Assembly (NCBI GenBank): GCA_009840695.1
Contig: VXNG01000173.1
Span: forward strand, 1 to 5,106
DNA from: Acidimicrobiaceae bacterium
GTDB lineage: Bacteria > Actinomycetota > Acidimicrobiia > Acidimicrobiales > Aldehydirespiratoraceae
Direction of reading: 5' to 3'
Length of the DNA: 5,106 nucleotides
The stretch's first letter is position 1, and each line of letters starts with the position of its first letter. The notes under the pieces were generated by a model. The model had not been told where the DNA came from, ran no database searches, and worked only from the letters and a program-made list of their open reading frames with translations. This document shows positions 1-5,106 of the stretch, in pieces. The position numbers and the translations under genes are program-made.

Positions 1-86
1 TCGCGGGGTCCGGGTCCGTCGAGCTCGATCTCCTCGACGCTCCAGTCGGCGTTGGTCTCTCGCAGCACCGCTGCTCTGGTCTTCAC
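1..86 (-). CDS. Zinc-dependent medium-chain alcohol dehydrogenase, N-terminal fragment (runs off left edge)
   Basis: Reading the minus strand from a GTG at 86-84 gives 28 codons beginning MKTRAAVLRETNADWSVEEI and continuing ELDGPGPR before the window ends. The start is preceded by a clean GGAGG (plus 93-97) with a 6-base gap, which strongly supports it. The pattern M-K-T-x-A-A-V-L, then W-S-V/I-E-E-I-E-L-D and a G-P-rich turn, matches the start of zinc-dependent medium-chain alcohol dehydrogenases, including the NDMA-dependent/class III-like group common in actinobacteria. Members oxidise alcohols or reduce aldehydes with NAD(P) in the cytoplasm. The catalytic zinc ligands and the Rossmann fold would lie beyond the edge, so activity cannot be judged; a quinone-reductase-type member of the superfamily is the main alternative. 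The gene is divergent from the CoA-transferase at 240, with a shared control region between them. Confidence 0.75.
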   Translation of the reverse strand, partial: MKTRAAVLRETNADWSVEEIELDGPGPR

Positions 87-105
87 TCGGCACCTCCGGG
101 GACTC

Positions 106-129
106 GGGCGCGCGACGCTAGCGCGGCCC
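106..129. repeat. Imperfect inverted repeat in the divergent region (possible operator)
   Basis: GGG+CGCGC (106-113) pairs with GCGCG+G+CCC (121-129), giving 8 base pairs with one bulged G at 126 and a 7-base centre. It overlaps the 8-base palindrome CGCTAGCG (116-123) and the candidate minus-strand -10 (115-120). A dyad at this position could be a repressor site or a transcript hairpin. It is also the kind of structure that arises by chance in GC-rich DNA. Confidence 0.3.
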
Positions 130-204
130 GTGCAACGCCGCGAACAGACCCACTGCGCGGTGAGCCTGTCATCGCCGGCATCCGGTGTGTGAAGATGTAG
201 GACT

Positions 205-221
205 CCGATCAGAGCCGATCA
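205..221. repeat. Direct repeat CCGATCA x2, 10-bp period
   Basis: CCGATCA occurs at 205-211 and again at 215-221, start to start 10 bases, about one helical turn. It sits 18 bases before the ATG at 240 and just ahead of the ribosome site. Tandem half-sites on one DNA face are a common operator layout for transcription factors, but no regulator is encoded in the window and the repeat is short. Confidence 0.3.
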
Positions 222-239
222 ACCAACAGGGAGCGAACG

Positions 240-1427
240 ATGGCGCAGGGACCGCTGGCGGGAATCCGAGTCGTCGACCTGACCCAGGTTCTGGCCGGGC
301 CCACCGCGACCATGCTGCTGGCCGACCTCGGCGCGGACGTGATCAAGGTGGAGCCGCCCGGCATGGGCGACCTGTCCCGGCTGGCCCGCTACGCCAAGGG
401 CGGCATCAACAGCACGGTCGCCAACTGCAACCGGGGCAAGCGATCGATCCAGATCGACCTCTCCACCGACGCCGGTCGGGATCTCGGACTGAAGCTGCTG
501 GCCGGCTGCGATGTGGCCGTCCAGAACATGCGTCCCGGGATCATGGACAACCTCGGCATGGGATACGAGCACGCGGCCGCCGTCAATCCCGAGATCATCT
601 ACTGCTCGATGTCGGGTTACGGGCAGACCGGTCCCTACGCCGGCCGGGCCGCCTACGACCCGATCATCCAGGCCGTGACTGGCTACGTGGACATCCAGGT
701 GAACCCGGAGGTGCCCATCCCCGACCTGGTGCGCAACGGGGTGATCGACAAGGCCTCGGGCTGGATGGCCGCGCTGGCCATCACCTCGGCCCTGTTCGCC
801 CGGGCCAACGGCGGCGGAGGCCAGCACATCGACCTGTCCATGTTCGACACCGCGGTGCAGTTCCTGTGGCCCGACGGCGGCATGGCCGACACGCTGCTGG
901 ACACCGACGCCAGCGAGGGGCGGCACCTGTCCACGCTGTACCGGCTCACGCCGTGCGCCGATGGCCACATCGTCTACTTCGTGGTCAGCGACAAGCAGTT
1001 CCACGGCCTCTACCGGGCCCTGGGCCGGGCCGACTGGGTCGACCACCCCCAGTGGGGCACCCACGAGGGTCGCCGCGGCCTGTCCGAGGAGCTCGGCGGG
1101 CTGCTGGAGGAGGAGTTCGCCAAGTGGAAGGTCGCCGACCTGGTGCCCCGGATGCACGAGAACTCCGTGCCGTGCGGGGAGGTCGCCGCGGTCCAGGATC
1201 TGCACGACGATCCCCAGATCCGCCACAACGAGACCCTCGTGGAGTGGGACCATCCAACCGCGGGCCGGATCCGCCAATCCCGTCTGGCCCCGCGGTTCTC
1301 TGCCACCCAGCCCGGGTTCCGTCCGTCCGTTCCCCGGCTCAACGAGCACGCCAGCGAGATCCTGGCCGAACTGGGCTTCGACACGGCCGAGGTCGCCCGG
1401 CTGCGCGAGGCCGGCGCCGTCTTCTGA
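240..1427 (+). CDS. CaiB/BaiF family (class III) CoA-transferase
   Basis: A 395-residue protein, the usual length for class III CoA-transferases, which move coenzyme A from an acyl-CoA donor to a carboxylic acid through an aspartyl-CoA thioester. Visible family signatures in order: GIRVVDLTQVLAGPTATMLL with LGADVIKVEPP (residues 8-40), NRGKRSIQIDL (64-74), PEIIYCSMSGYGQTGPYAGR (117-136) with AYDPIIQAVTGY (138-149), and the active-site stretch NGVIDKASGW (166-175), whose Asp170 aligns with the nucleophile (Asp169) of formyl-CoA transferase. GGGGQHIDLSMFDTAV (191-206) and the C-terminal PRLNEHASEILAELGF region complete the fold. ATG 240 follows AGGGAG by 6 bases, and the protein begins right at the family's normal N-terminus. 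It is first in a probable two-gene unit with the amidohydrolase, which starts 69 bases after its stop. Acid and donor are unknown. A racemase of the same superfamily is a less likely alternative. Confidence 0.95.
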   Translation: MAQGPLAGIRVVDLTQVLAGPTATMLLADLGADVIKVEPPGMGDLSRLARYAKGGINSTVANCNRGKRSIQIDLSTDAGRDLGLKLLAGCDVAVQNMRPGIMDNLGMGYEHAAAVNPEIIYCSMSGYGQTGPYAGRAAYDPIIQAVTGYVDIQVNPEVPIPDLVRNGVIDKASGWMAALAITSALFARANGGGGQHIDLSMFDTAVQFLWPDGGMADTLLDTDASEGRHLSTLYRLTPCADGHIVYFVVSDKQFHGLYRALGRADWVDHPQWGTHEGRRGLSEELGGLLEEEFAKWKVADLVPRMHENSVPCGEVAAVQDLHDDPQIRHNETLVEWDHPTAGRIRQSRLAPRFSATQPGFRPSVPRLNEHASEILAELGFDTAEVARLREAGAVF

Positions 1428-1435
1428 GATTCTCA
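1425..1435. repeat. Short palindrome over the CoA-transferase stop codon
   Basis: TGAGA-T-TCTCA is a perfect 5+5 inverted repeat that includes the TGA stop. It is too short, with a one-base centre, to be a convincing terminator; it could be a protein-binding dyad or chance. It overlaps the possible -35 element noted for the next gene. Confidence 0.2.
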
Positions 1436-1457
1436 TCGCGGATACCCGCCGTATAGA
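1430..1457 (+). promoter_or_regulatory. Possible internal promoter before the amidohydrolase
   Basis: TTCTCA (1430-1435, four of six matches to TTGACA) is followed after 16 bases by TATAGA (1452-1457, close to TATAAT in its first half). A start site a few bases on would leave a leader of roughly 30 bases before GTG 1497. The 69-base gap here is the least GC-rich spot in the gene pair. The match is modest; the two genes could equally be read from one transcript. Confidence 0.3.
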
Positions 1458-1496
1458 CAAGGGAGCGCGATCGGAACCGGCAAGGGAGGCTGGCTC

Positions 1497-2738
1497 GTGA
1501 GAGTGCTGCGCAATGCTCGGCTCGCCGACGGACGCGGTGTGGATGTCAGCATCGACACCGCCGACGGCACGATTTCCGGCGTCGCCGCCGCGGGCTCGAC
1601 TGCGCTCGACGGTGATGCTGACGTCGAGGATCTGGACGGCTGGCTGCTGCTGCCGGCCATGGCCGAGCCCCACGCCCACCTCGACAAGGCCCTGACCGCC
1701 GACGAGGTGCCCAACCCCAAGGGCGACCTCATGGGCGCCATCGAGGCCTGGTTCGCGGCCGCGGAGAAGGGGCGGCTGTCCTATGAGCGGACCGTGGAGC
1801 GGGCCACTCAGGCTTTCGAGCTGCTGTTGGTGCACGGCGTGACCGCGGTTCGCACCCACATCAACGTCACCGCCGACATCGGCATTGTCAGCGTTCTGGC
1901 CGTGCAGGAGGCGGCGCGGGCCATGGAGGGCCTCATCGACTTCCAGATGGTGGCGCTGACCGGCTGGCCGATGACCGGACCCGACAGCGCGGCCAACGTT
2001 CGTGCGCTGGAGGAGGCGGTTGAGGCCGGTGTGGATCTGGTGGGAGGCTGCCCGAACCTCCAGGACGACCCGGCGACCCACATCTCCGACGTGCTGGCGC
2101 TGGCTGATTCCGCCGGTCTCGACATCGACCTGCACACCGACGAGACGCTCGACCCGTCGGTCCTGACGCTGCGCGAGCTGGCCCGCCAGGTGAGCGACCG
2201 GGGCTTCGACGGCACGATCGCTGCCAGCCACTGCGTCAGCCTGGGCATGCAGCCGCCCGGCGTGCAGGCCGCGGTGGCCGCCGAGGTCGCCGCGGCGGGC
2301 ATCTCGGTGATCACCCTGCCCCAGACCAACCTGTTCCTGCAGGGCCGGGACGACCCGAGGGCCACCCCGAGGGGGCTCACCGCGGTTCAAGCGCTGCTCG
2401 ACGCGGGCGCGGCCGTGGCCGCGGGGGCCGACAACGTGCAGGATCCGTTCAACCTGGTGGGGCGCAGCGATCCGCTGGAGACGGCCGCGCTGATGGTGAT
2501 GGCCGGACATCGCCTGCCCGACGACGCCTACGGCATGGTTTCGAACACTGCCCGGCAGGTGATGGGCCTGGCCCCGGTCAACTTCGAGCCGGGCGACCCC
2601 GCCGACATGGTGGCCATAGACGCGCCCTCGGTGCGGGGCGCGGTGGCCGACGCACCGATGTCGCGCCGGGTGTACCGCAGGGGGCGGCTGGTGGCCTCAG
2701 CCGACCAGCAGACCCGGGTGCTGCGAGACACGGGCTGA
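1497..2738 (+). CDS. Cytosine-deaminase-like amidohydrolase (CodA type, substrate uncertain)
   Basis: A 413-residue metal-dependent hydrolase of the amidohydrolase superfamily, CodA-like branch, which hydrolyses C-N bonds of cyclic amines/amides in the cytoplasm. All metal and catalytic positions of E. coli CodA are visible: His59 and His61 in AEPHAHLDK, His213 and Glu216 in DLHTDE, His245 in ASHC, Asp312 in AAGADNVQDPF. Other CodA landmarks present are VRTHINV (118-124), LQGRDDPRATPRGLT (281-294) and SNTARQVMGL (349-358). The start is GTG 1497: GGGAGG (1484-1489) sits 7 bases upstream, no in-frame start lies between them, and the N-terminal beta-strand motif begins at once. Two substrate-pocket positions differ from CodA: the PQEG segment holding the pyrimidine-binding Gln reads TGWP (155-158), and the Asp after the metal Asp is Asn313. 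True cytosine deaminase activity is therefore doubtful; another heterocycle or cyclic amide is likely. It converges on the Rieske gene. Confidence 0.9.
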   Translation: MRVLRNARLADGRGVDVSIDTADGTISGVAAAGSTALDGDADVEDLDGWLLLPAMAEPHAHLDKALTADEVPNPKGDLMGAIEAWFAAAEKGRLSYERTVERATQAFELLLVHGVTAVRTHINVTADIGIVSVLAVQEAARAMEGLIDFQMVALTGWPMTGPDSAANVRALEEAVEAGVDLVGGCPNLQDDPATHISDVLALADSAGLDIDLHTDETLDPSVLTLRELARQVSDRGFDGTIAASHCVSLGMQPPGVQAAVAAEVAAAGISVITLPQTNLFLQGRDDPRATPRGLTAVQALLDAGAAVAAGADNVQDPFNLVGRSDPLETAALMVMAGHRLPDDAYGMVSNTARQVMGLAPVNFEPGDPADMVAIDAPSVRGAVADAPMSRRVYRRGRLVASADQQTRVLRDTG

Positions 2739-2756
2739 ACCGCGGGGCGCAGCCCC
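2732..2756. terminator. Small GC hairpin between convergent genes (weak bidirectional terminator candidate)
   Basis: Only 17 bases separate the amidohydrolase stop (TGA 2736-2738) from the Rieske stop (TAG on minus, 2758-2756). GGGGC (2744-2748) pairs with GCCCC (2752-2756) around a GCA loop; alternatively GGGCT (2732-2736) pairs with AGCCC (2751-2755). Either stem is just 5 pairs with no U-run on either strand, so it is at best a weak factor-independent terminator. Confidence 0.3.
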
Positions 2757-4018
2757 TAGCCCACGTACGAGTACTCGGTGGCGAGAGTCTCGTCGTCCGG
2801 TCCCACCACGTAGTTCCCGGCTCGTAGCGACACCGGCGGCTCATCGGGGTCGAAGCTGACGCCTACTGGGTCGCCGCCAGAGGCCACTACCCGGACCTGG
2901 TCGAGGAACTGGCGCCGCACCATCGACACCCCCCGGTCGCTGGAGGCCAGATGCTCGGTGGAGTGCAGGGTGATCGGACCCTGGCCGACCTGGGTCTCGT
3001 AGTCGCCGGGATAGCGCTGGTGGCCCTCGTCGTCGAGGTCGAACCAGGTCTTGTCGCCGCCGTAGGTGGGCAGCCCCTGGGCCGGGCGGTCCTTGGGCTT
3101 GCGCAGCATGGACACCACCCAGGTGTGGGTGTCGTCGACGGGCACGGACCACGACATGTTGTTGGTCTTGCCCACCACGGTGAGGGTCGGCGTGGGGATC
3201 ACCCTGATGGTGGGGACGCGGATCTCGGTCACCCGGTGCAGCACGTTGCCGTCGGGCAGGTCGCGGTCCTGGCTGGCGGTCACGCCCCAGGCGTGGCCCT
3301 GCCAGTCGATGCGGGGCCAGATCTCCAGCCTCGGATCGAACTGGTGGCCGCTGATGGCGTTGTGGAGGATGAACACGTGGTACGGGTCCATGGCGTTCTC
3401 ATGGGTCTGGAACCAGTTGCAGGGCGCCACGGTGGGACCGCCGAAGGCGAAGTGGTCGATGATCACGATCTCCTCGTCGTCGCGCAGGCCCTCGAAGATG
3501 TCGTAGCGGGGGAACACGGGCTGGCGGTCGGCCGGGCCCATGTAGGCGAAGACCAGCCCGTTGTACTCCCGCACCGGGTACCAGGGCTGGCGGTAGGAGG
3601 CCCGGTTGCGGCCCCGGTCGGGTTCGCAGGGCTGGTCGAGGCAGGCGCCGTCCACCGCGAACAGCCAGCCGTGGTAGGGGCAGCGGATCCCGTCATCCTC
3701 TACCCGGCCGTAGTAGAGGGTGGTGCCACGGTGGCAGCAGCGGGGCTCGACGAGGCCGGGACGGCCGCGGCCGTCGCGGAACAGGATCAAGTCCTCGCTG
3801 AGGATCCGCACCTTCCGGGGAAGGGAGGTGGCCTCGGAGCTGCGGGCAACCGGATGCCAGTAGCGGCGCAGCAGCTCTCCCGCGGGGGTGCCGGCCGACG
3901 TCTCCACCAGATCGGGATTCCACTCACCCTTCCCGCGGCCGTAGGCCCGGCCGTCGGCGGAGGACTCCGGGGGCGTTGGCCGGACGCGCTCGGCCCCCCT
4001 AGCTTGAGGCTCAGTCAT
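2756..4018 (-). CDS. Rieske [2Fe-2S] aromatic-ring-hydroxylating oxygenase, alpha subunit (phthalate-dioxygenase-like)
   Basis: A 420-residue oxygenase component that uses electrons from a partner reductase and O2 to hydroxylate or dealkylate its substrate. The Rieske cluster motif is intact: Cys94-x-His96, 16 residues, Cys113-x2-His116 (CPYHGW). The catalytic mononuclear iron motif is Glu207-x3-Asp211-x2-His214-x4-His219, with Asp211 as the likely bridge between clusters; the third iron ligand is probably Asp361 in the SSDRG-x5-RR segment. The stretch GTPAGELLRRYWHPVA (43-58) ahead of the Rieske domain is typical of the phthalate 4,5-dioxygenase/vanillate-demethylase-like group, which works with a separate reductase and no beta subunit. 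ATG 4018 is preferred: family-like sequence begins near residue 23, and no other ATG, GTG or TTG lies between. Its ribosome site is weak (GGGA, 10 bases upstream). The start overlaps that of the divergent gene at 4017. No ferredoxin or reductase is present in the window. Substrate unknown. Confidence 0.93.
   Translation of the reverse strand: MTEPQARGAERVRPTPPESSADGRAYGRGKGEWNPDLVETSAGTPAGELLRRYWHPVARSSEATSLPRKVRILSEDLILFRDGRGRPGLVEPRCCHRGTTLYYGRVEDDGIRCPYHGWLFAVDGACLDQPCEPDRGRNRASYRQPWYPVREYNGLVFAYMGPADRQPVFPRYDIFEGLRDDEEIVIIDHFAFGGPTVAPCNWFQTHENAMDPYHVFILHNAISGHQFDPRLEIWPRIDWQGHAWGVTASQDRDLPDGNVLHRVTEIRVPTIRVIPTPTLTVVGKTNNMSWSVPVDDTHTWVVSMLRKPKDRPAQGLPTYGGDKTWFDLDDEGHQRYPGDYETQVGQGPITLHSTEHLASSDRGVSMVRRQFLDQVRVVASGGDPVGVSFDPDEPPVSLRAGNYVVGPDDETLATEYSYVG
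4006..4009 (+). promoter_or_regulatory. Ribosome binding site of the 2OG oxygenase, inside the Rieske gene
   Basis: GAGG at 4006-4009 lies 7 bases before ATG 4017. This decides for the upstream start against the alternative GTG at 4095, whose nearest GAGG (4089-4092) is only 2 bases away. The site lies within the first codons of the divergent Rieske gene on the other strand. Confidence 0.5.
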
Positions 4019-5039
4019 GAACGGATTGTCCCACAGCCCGCCTGCTGCCGGTAACGCCGGAGCGGCTTCGCAGGCGGCTGGGCCCGCCGAGGCTGTGCCG
4101 GGCCCTGCTCCGTTCACGCCGCAGGTCATCGATGTCTCGGCCCTTCGAGCCAACGGCTCCGATGCGGCCCGCCGGTCTGAAACGACTGCGGAGATCGAGT
4201 CGGCCTGCACCACCGACGGGCTCTTCCTCGCCGCCGGCCACGGCATCGACCGGCAGCTTGACGCAGCCTTCGGTGCGGCCCGGACGTTCTTCGCGCTCCC
4301 ACCCGATGTCAAGGACCGGGTGCCGAGGATCGACCGCTACGGCTACGTCCCTGACCGGGTCGAGGCCCGCGATCCCGCCGACGCGGCCTACCTGGGCCGG
4401 TCCAGCCTGGCCGCGGAGTACATCGACATCGGCCTCGCCGACGAGGTCGACCTCGACGCCGTCGAGGCGCTCGGATGCGCCGGGTTCGTCTCAGCGGTGC
4501 GGGCCTACCAGTCGGCTGCACTGGCCACAGCCGACGGTGTACTCGAGGCACTGGCCACGACCCTGGAAGTCCCGGGTTTCTTCGTGTCCCGTATGGCCGA
4601 GCCCCAGTGCCGGCTGCGGTTCCTGCACTATCCGGAGACCGGTCGGCTCGACGACGGCTCCGCGCCGGTCTTCAGTACGCCCCACACCGACTACGGGGCG
4701 ATCACCCTGCTGGCGGTCGACGGGTTGTCGGGCCTCGAAGTACTCCGCGACGGCGCGTGGACATCTGTCTCGGCGGCTGCGGGCAGCGTGCTAGTGCAGC
4801 TCGGCGACATGCTGGCCCGCTGGACCAACGACCGCTACCGGTCCACGCCGCACCGGGTGGTCGGATCCTCCGGCACCGACCGGTACTCCATCCCGTTCTT
4901 CGTGAACCCGGATCCCCGGACGGTGGTGTCCACCATCCCGAGCTGCGTAACCGCTGAGCGTCCCGAGCGCTACGAGCCCATCACCGCCGGCGAGTTCCTG
5001 ATCTCACGCATCGACAGCCCCACCGAGCCCTACATCTGA
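4017..5039 (+). CDS. Fe(II)/2-oxoglutarate-dependent oxygenase, isopenicillin N synthase family
   Basis: A 340-residue non-haem iron oxygenase of the isopenicillin-N-synthase-like family, which mostly hydroxylates, desaturates or cyclises small molecules using 2-oxoglutarate and O2 in the cytoplasm. The N-terminal domain shows QVIDVSALRA (36-45) and the TDGLFLAAGHGID region (66-78), then FFALPPDVKDRV (91-102). The double-stranded beta-helix core carries the facial triad His223-x-Asp225 (STPHTDYGAITLL) and His279 (RYRSTPHRVV), plus the 2-oxoglutarate-binding Arg289-x-Ser291 (RYSIPFFVNPDP). The C-terminal YEPITAGEFLISR is also family-typical, so the enzyme looks complete. The first ~35 residues are a low-complexity Ala/Gly/Pro-rich extension with no family match, so translation might begin at GTG 4095. 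ATG 4017 has the better ribosome site (GAGG, 7 bases). It overlaps the Rieske start codon and is followed by a strong hairpin. Ethylene-forming or gibberellin-type relatives exist; substrate unknown. Confidence 0.93.
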   Translation: MNGLSHSPPAAGNAGAASQAAGPAEAVPGPAPFTPQVIDVSALRANGSDAARRSETTAEIESACTTDGLFLAAGHGIDRQLDAAFGAARTFFALPPDVKDRVPRIDRYGYVPDRVEARDPADAAYLGRSSLAAEYIDIGLADEVDLDAVEALGCAGFVSAVRAYQSAALATADGVLEALATTLEVPGFFVSRMAEPQCRLRFLHYPETGRLDDGSAPVFSTPHTDYGAITLLAVDGLSGLEVLRDGAWTSVSAAAGSVLVQLGDMLARWTNDRYRSTPHRVVGSSGTDRYSIPFFVNPDPRTVVSTIPSCVTAERPERYEPITAGEFLISRIDSPTEPYI

Positions 5040-5059
5040 GCCGGGTCGTCCGGGCGCGC

Positions 5060-5094
5060 TGTGGGGGCCGGCGCACTGGGCGCCGACCCCCACA
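5060..5094 (+). terminator. Strong stem-loop downstream of the 2OG oxygenase
   Basis: TGTGGGGG (5060-5067) pairs perfectly with CCCCCACA (5087-5094). Inside it CGGCGC (5069-5074) pairs with GCGCCG (5080-5085), with one C/A mismatch (5068/5086) and a 5-base loop ACTGG. That is 14 pairs, nearly all G-C, starting 21 bases after the stop codon. There is no run of T after it on plus (AGGTCAAGGTCT) and no clear A-run before it, so it fits the U-poor hairpin terminators proposed for high-GC actinobacteria rather than the E. coli type. It could also serve a convergent gene beyond the right edge. Confidence 0.6.
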
Positions 5095-5106
5095 AGGTCA
5101 AGGTCT

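Larger units (their letters stand above)
87..239. promoter_or_regulatory. Divergent intergenic control region
   Basis: These 153 bases separate two divergent starts (GTG at 86 on minus, ATG at 240 on plus), so both promoters should lie here. Ribosome sites are visible at both ends: GGAGG on the minus strand (plus 93-97) and AGGGAG on the plus strand (228-233, 6 bases before ATG). For the minus-strand gene, TAGCGT (plus 120-115) fits the loose actinobacterial -10 pattern TAnnnT, but its -35 candidate (TTCGCG, plus 144-139) is poor. No convincing sigma-70-type promoter is visible for the plus gene. Repeats listed separately may be operators. That this is a promoter region is inferred from gene layout, not from strong motifs. 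Confidence 0.6.

Noticed and set aside
185..1456. A 423-codon plus-strand frame overlapping the CoA-transferase in another phase
   Set aside because: Arg/Pro/Gly-rich shadow; the frame at 240-1427 carries all family motifs and the ribosome site.
1428..1496. Possible small gene, riboswitch or attenuator in the gap between the two plus-strand genes
   Set aside because: Only 69 bases, with no open frame that has a start and no structured leader beyond a short palindrome; reported only as a weak promoter candidate.
219..2510. A 763-codon open frame on the minus strand opposite both the CoA-transferase and the amidohydrolase
   Set aside because: Its translation is rich in Gly, His, Arg, Val and Gln with no recognisable domain, and it lies exactly antisense to two genes with clear catalytic motifs. 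Long antisense frames of this kind are expected in very GC-rich codon usage.
2951..4054. A 367-codon open frame on the plus strand opposite the Rieske gene
   Set aside because: Low-complexity Gly/Val/His/Ala-rich product without family signatures, antisense to a gene with complete Rieske and iron-binding motifs.
4019..4312. Extension of the Rieske gene to an upstream ATG at 4312 (518 residues)
   Set aside because: The added 98 residues would be antisense to the N-terminal domain of the 2OG oxygenase, show no homology, and the family's N-terminus fits ATG 4018.
4132..4957. Plus-strand open frames of 220 and 160 codons (4132-4794 and 4475-4957) inside the 2OG oxygenase region
   Set aside because: Both are out of phase with the oxygenase, rich in Arg, Ser and Pro, and have no motif; the oxygenase triad and 2OG-binding residues are continuous in the 4017 frame without any frameshift.
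1..5106. CRISPR array, tRNA, insertion sequence ends or phage attachment site
   Set aside because: No regularly spaced repeats, no cloverleaf-like sequence, no terminal inverted repeats with a transposase and no integrase were seen on either strand.

Overview
The window is very G+C-rich, tightly packed chromosomal DNA. It has strong third-position G/C bias, GTG as well as ATG starts, and long spurious antisense frames. This fits a high-GC actinobacterium. The family mix (class III CoA-transferase, Rieske oxygenase, alcohol dehydrogenase with a mycobacterial/acidimicrobial-type N-terminus) suggests an Acidimicrobiia- or Mycobacteriales-like organism, but that placement is inference. There is no sign of a mobile element, CRISPR array, tRNA or rRNA.

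Layout, left to right: (1) 1-86, minus strand: the first 28 codons of a gene running off the left edge. It starts with GTG behind a good Shine-Dalgarno, and its N-terminus resembles zinc-dependent medium-chain alcohol dehydrogenases. (2) 87-239: a divergent control region with an imperfect inverted repeat and a CCGATCA direct repeat. (3) 240-1427, plus: a complete CaiB/BaiF class III CoA-transferase. (4) 1497-2738, plus: a complete cytosine-deaminase-type (CodA-like) amidohydrolase with all expected metal ligands, but with the residues that recognise cytosine changed. (5) 2756-4018, minus: a complete Rieske non-haem iron oxygenase alpha subunit of the phthalate-dioxygenase type, converging on gene 4 with only 17 bp between stop codons. 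(6) 4017-5039, plus: a complete Fe(II)/2-oxoglutarate-dependent oxygenase of the isopenicillin-N-synthase family. Its ATG overlaps the ATG of gene 5 on the other strand, within the palindrome CATG. (7) 5060-5094: a strong hairpin after gene 6, probably its terminator.

Taken together this looks like part of a small-molecule catabolic or tailoring cluster. It holds two unrelated oxygenases, a hydrolase/deaminase for a cyclic C-N compound, a CoA-transferase to activate a carboxylic acid, and an alcohol dehydrogenase. No transporter, regulator, ferredoxin or Rieske reductase is inside the window. The substrate cannot be named from sequence. The most notable points are the overlapping divergent start codons, the altered substrate pocket of the amidohydrolase, and the unusual set of enzymes side by side.
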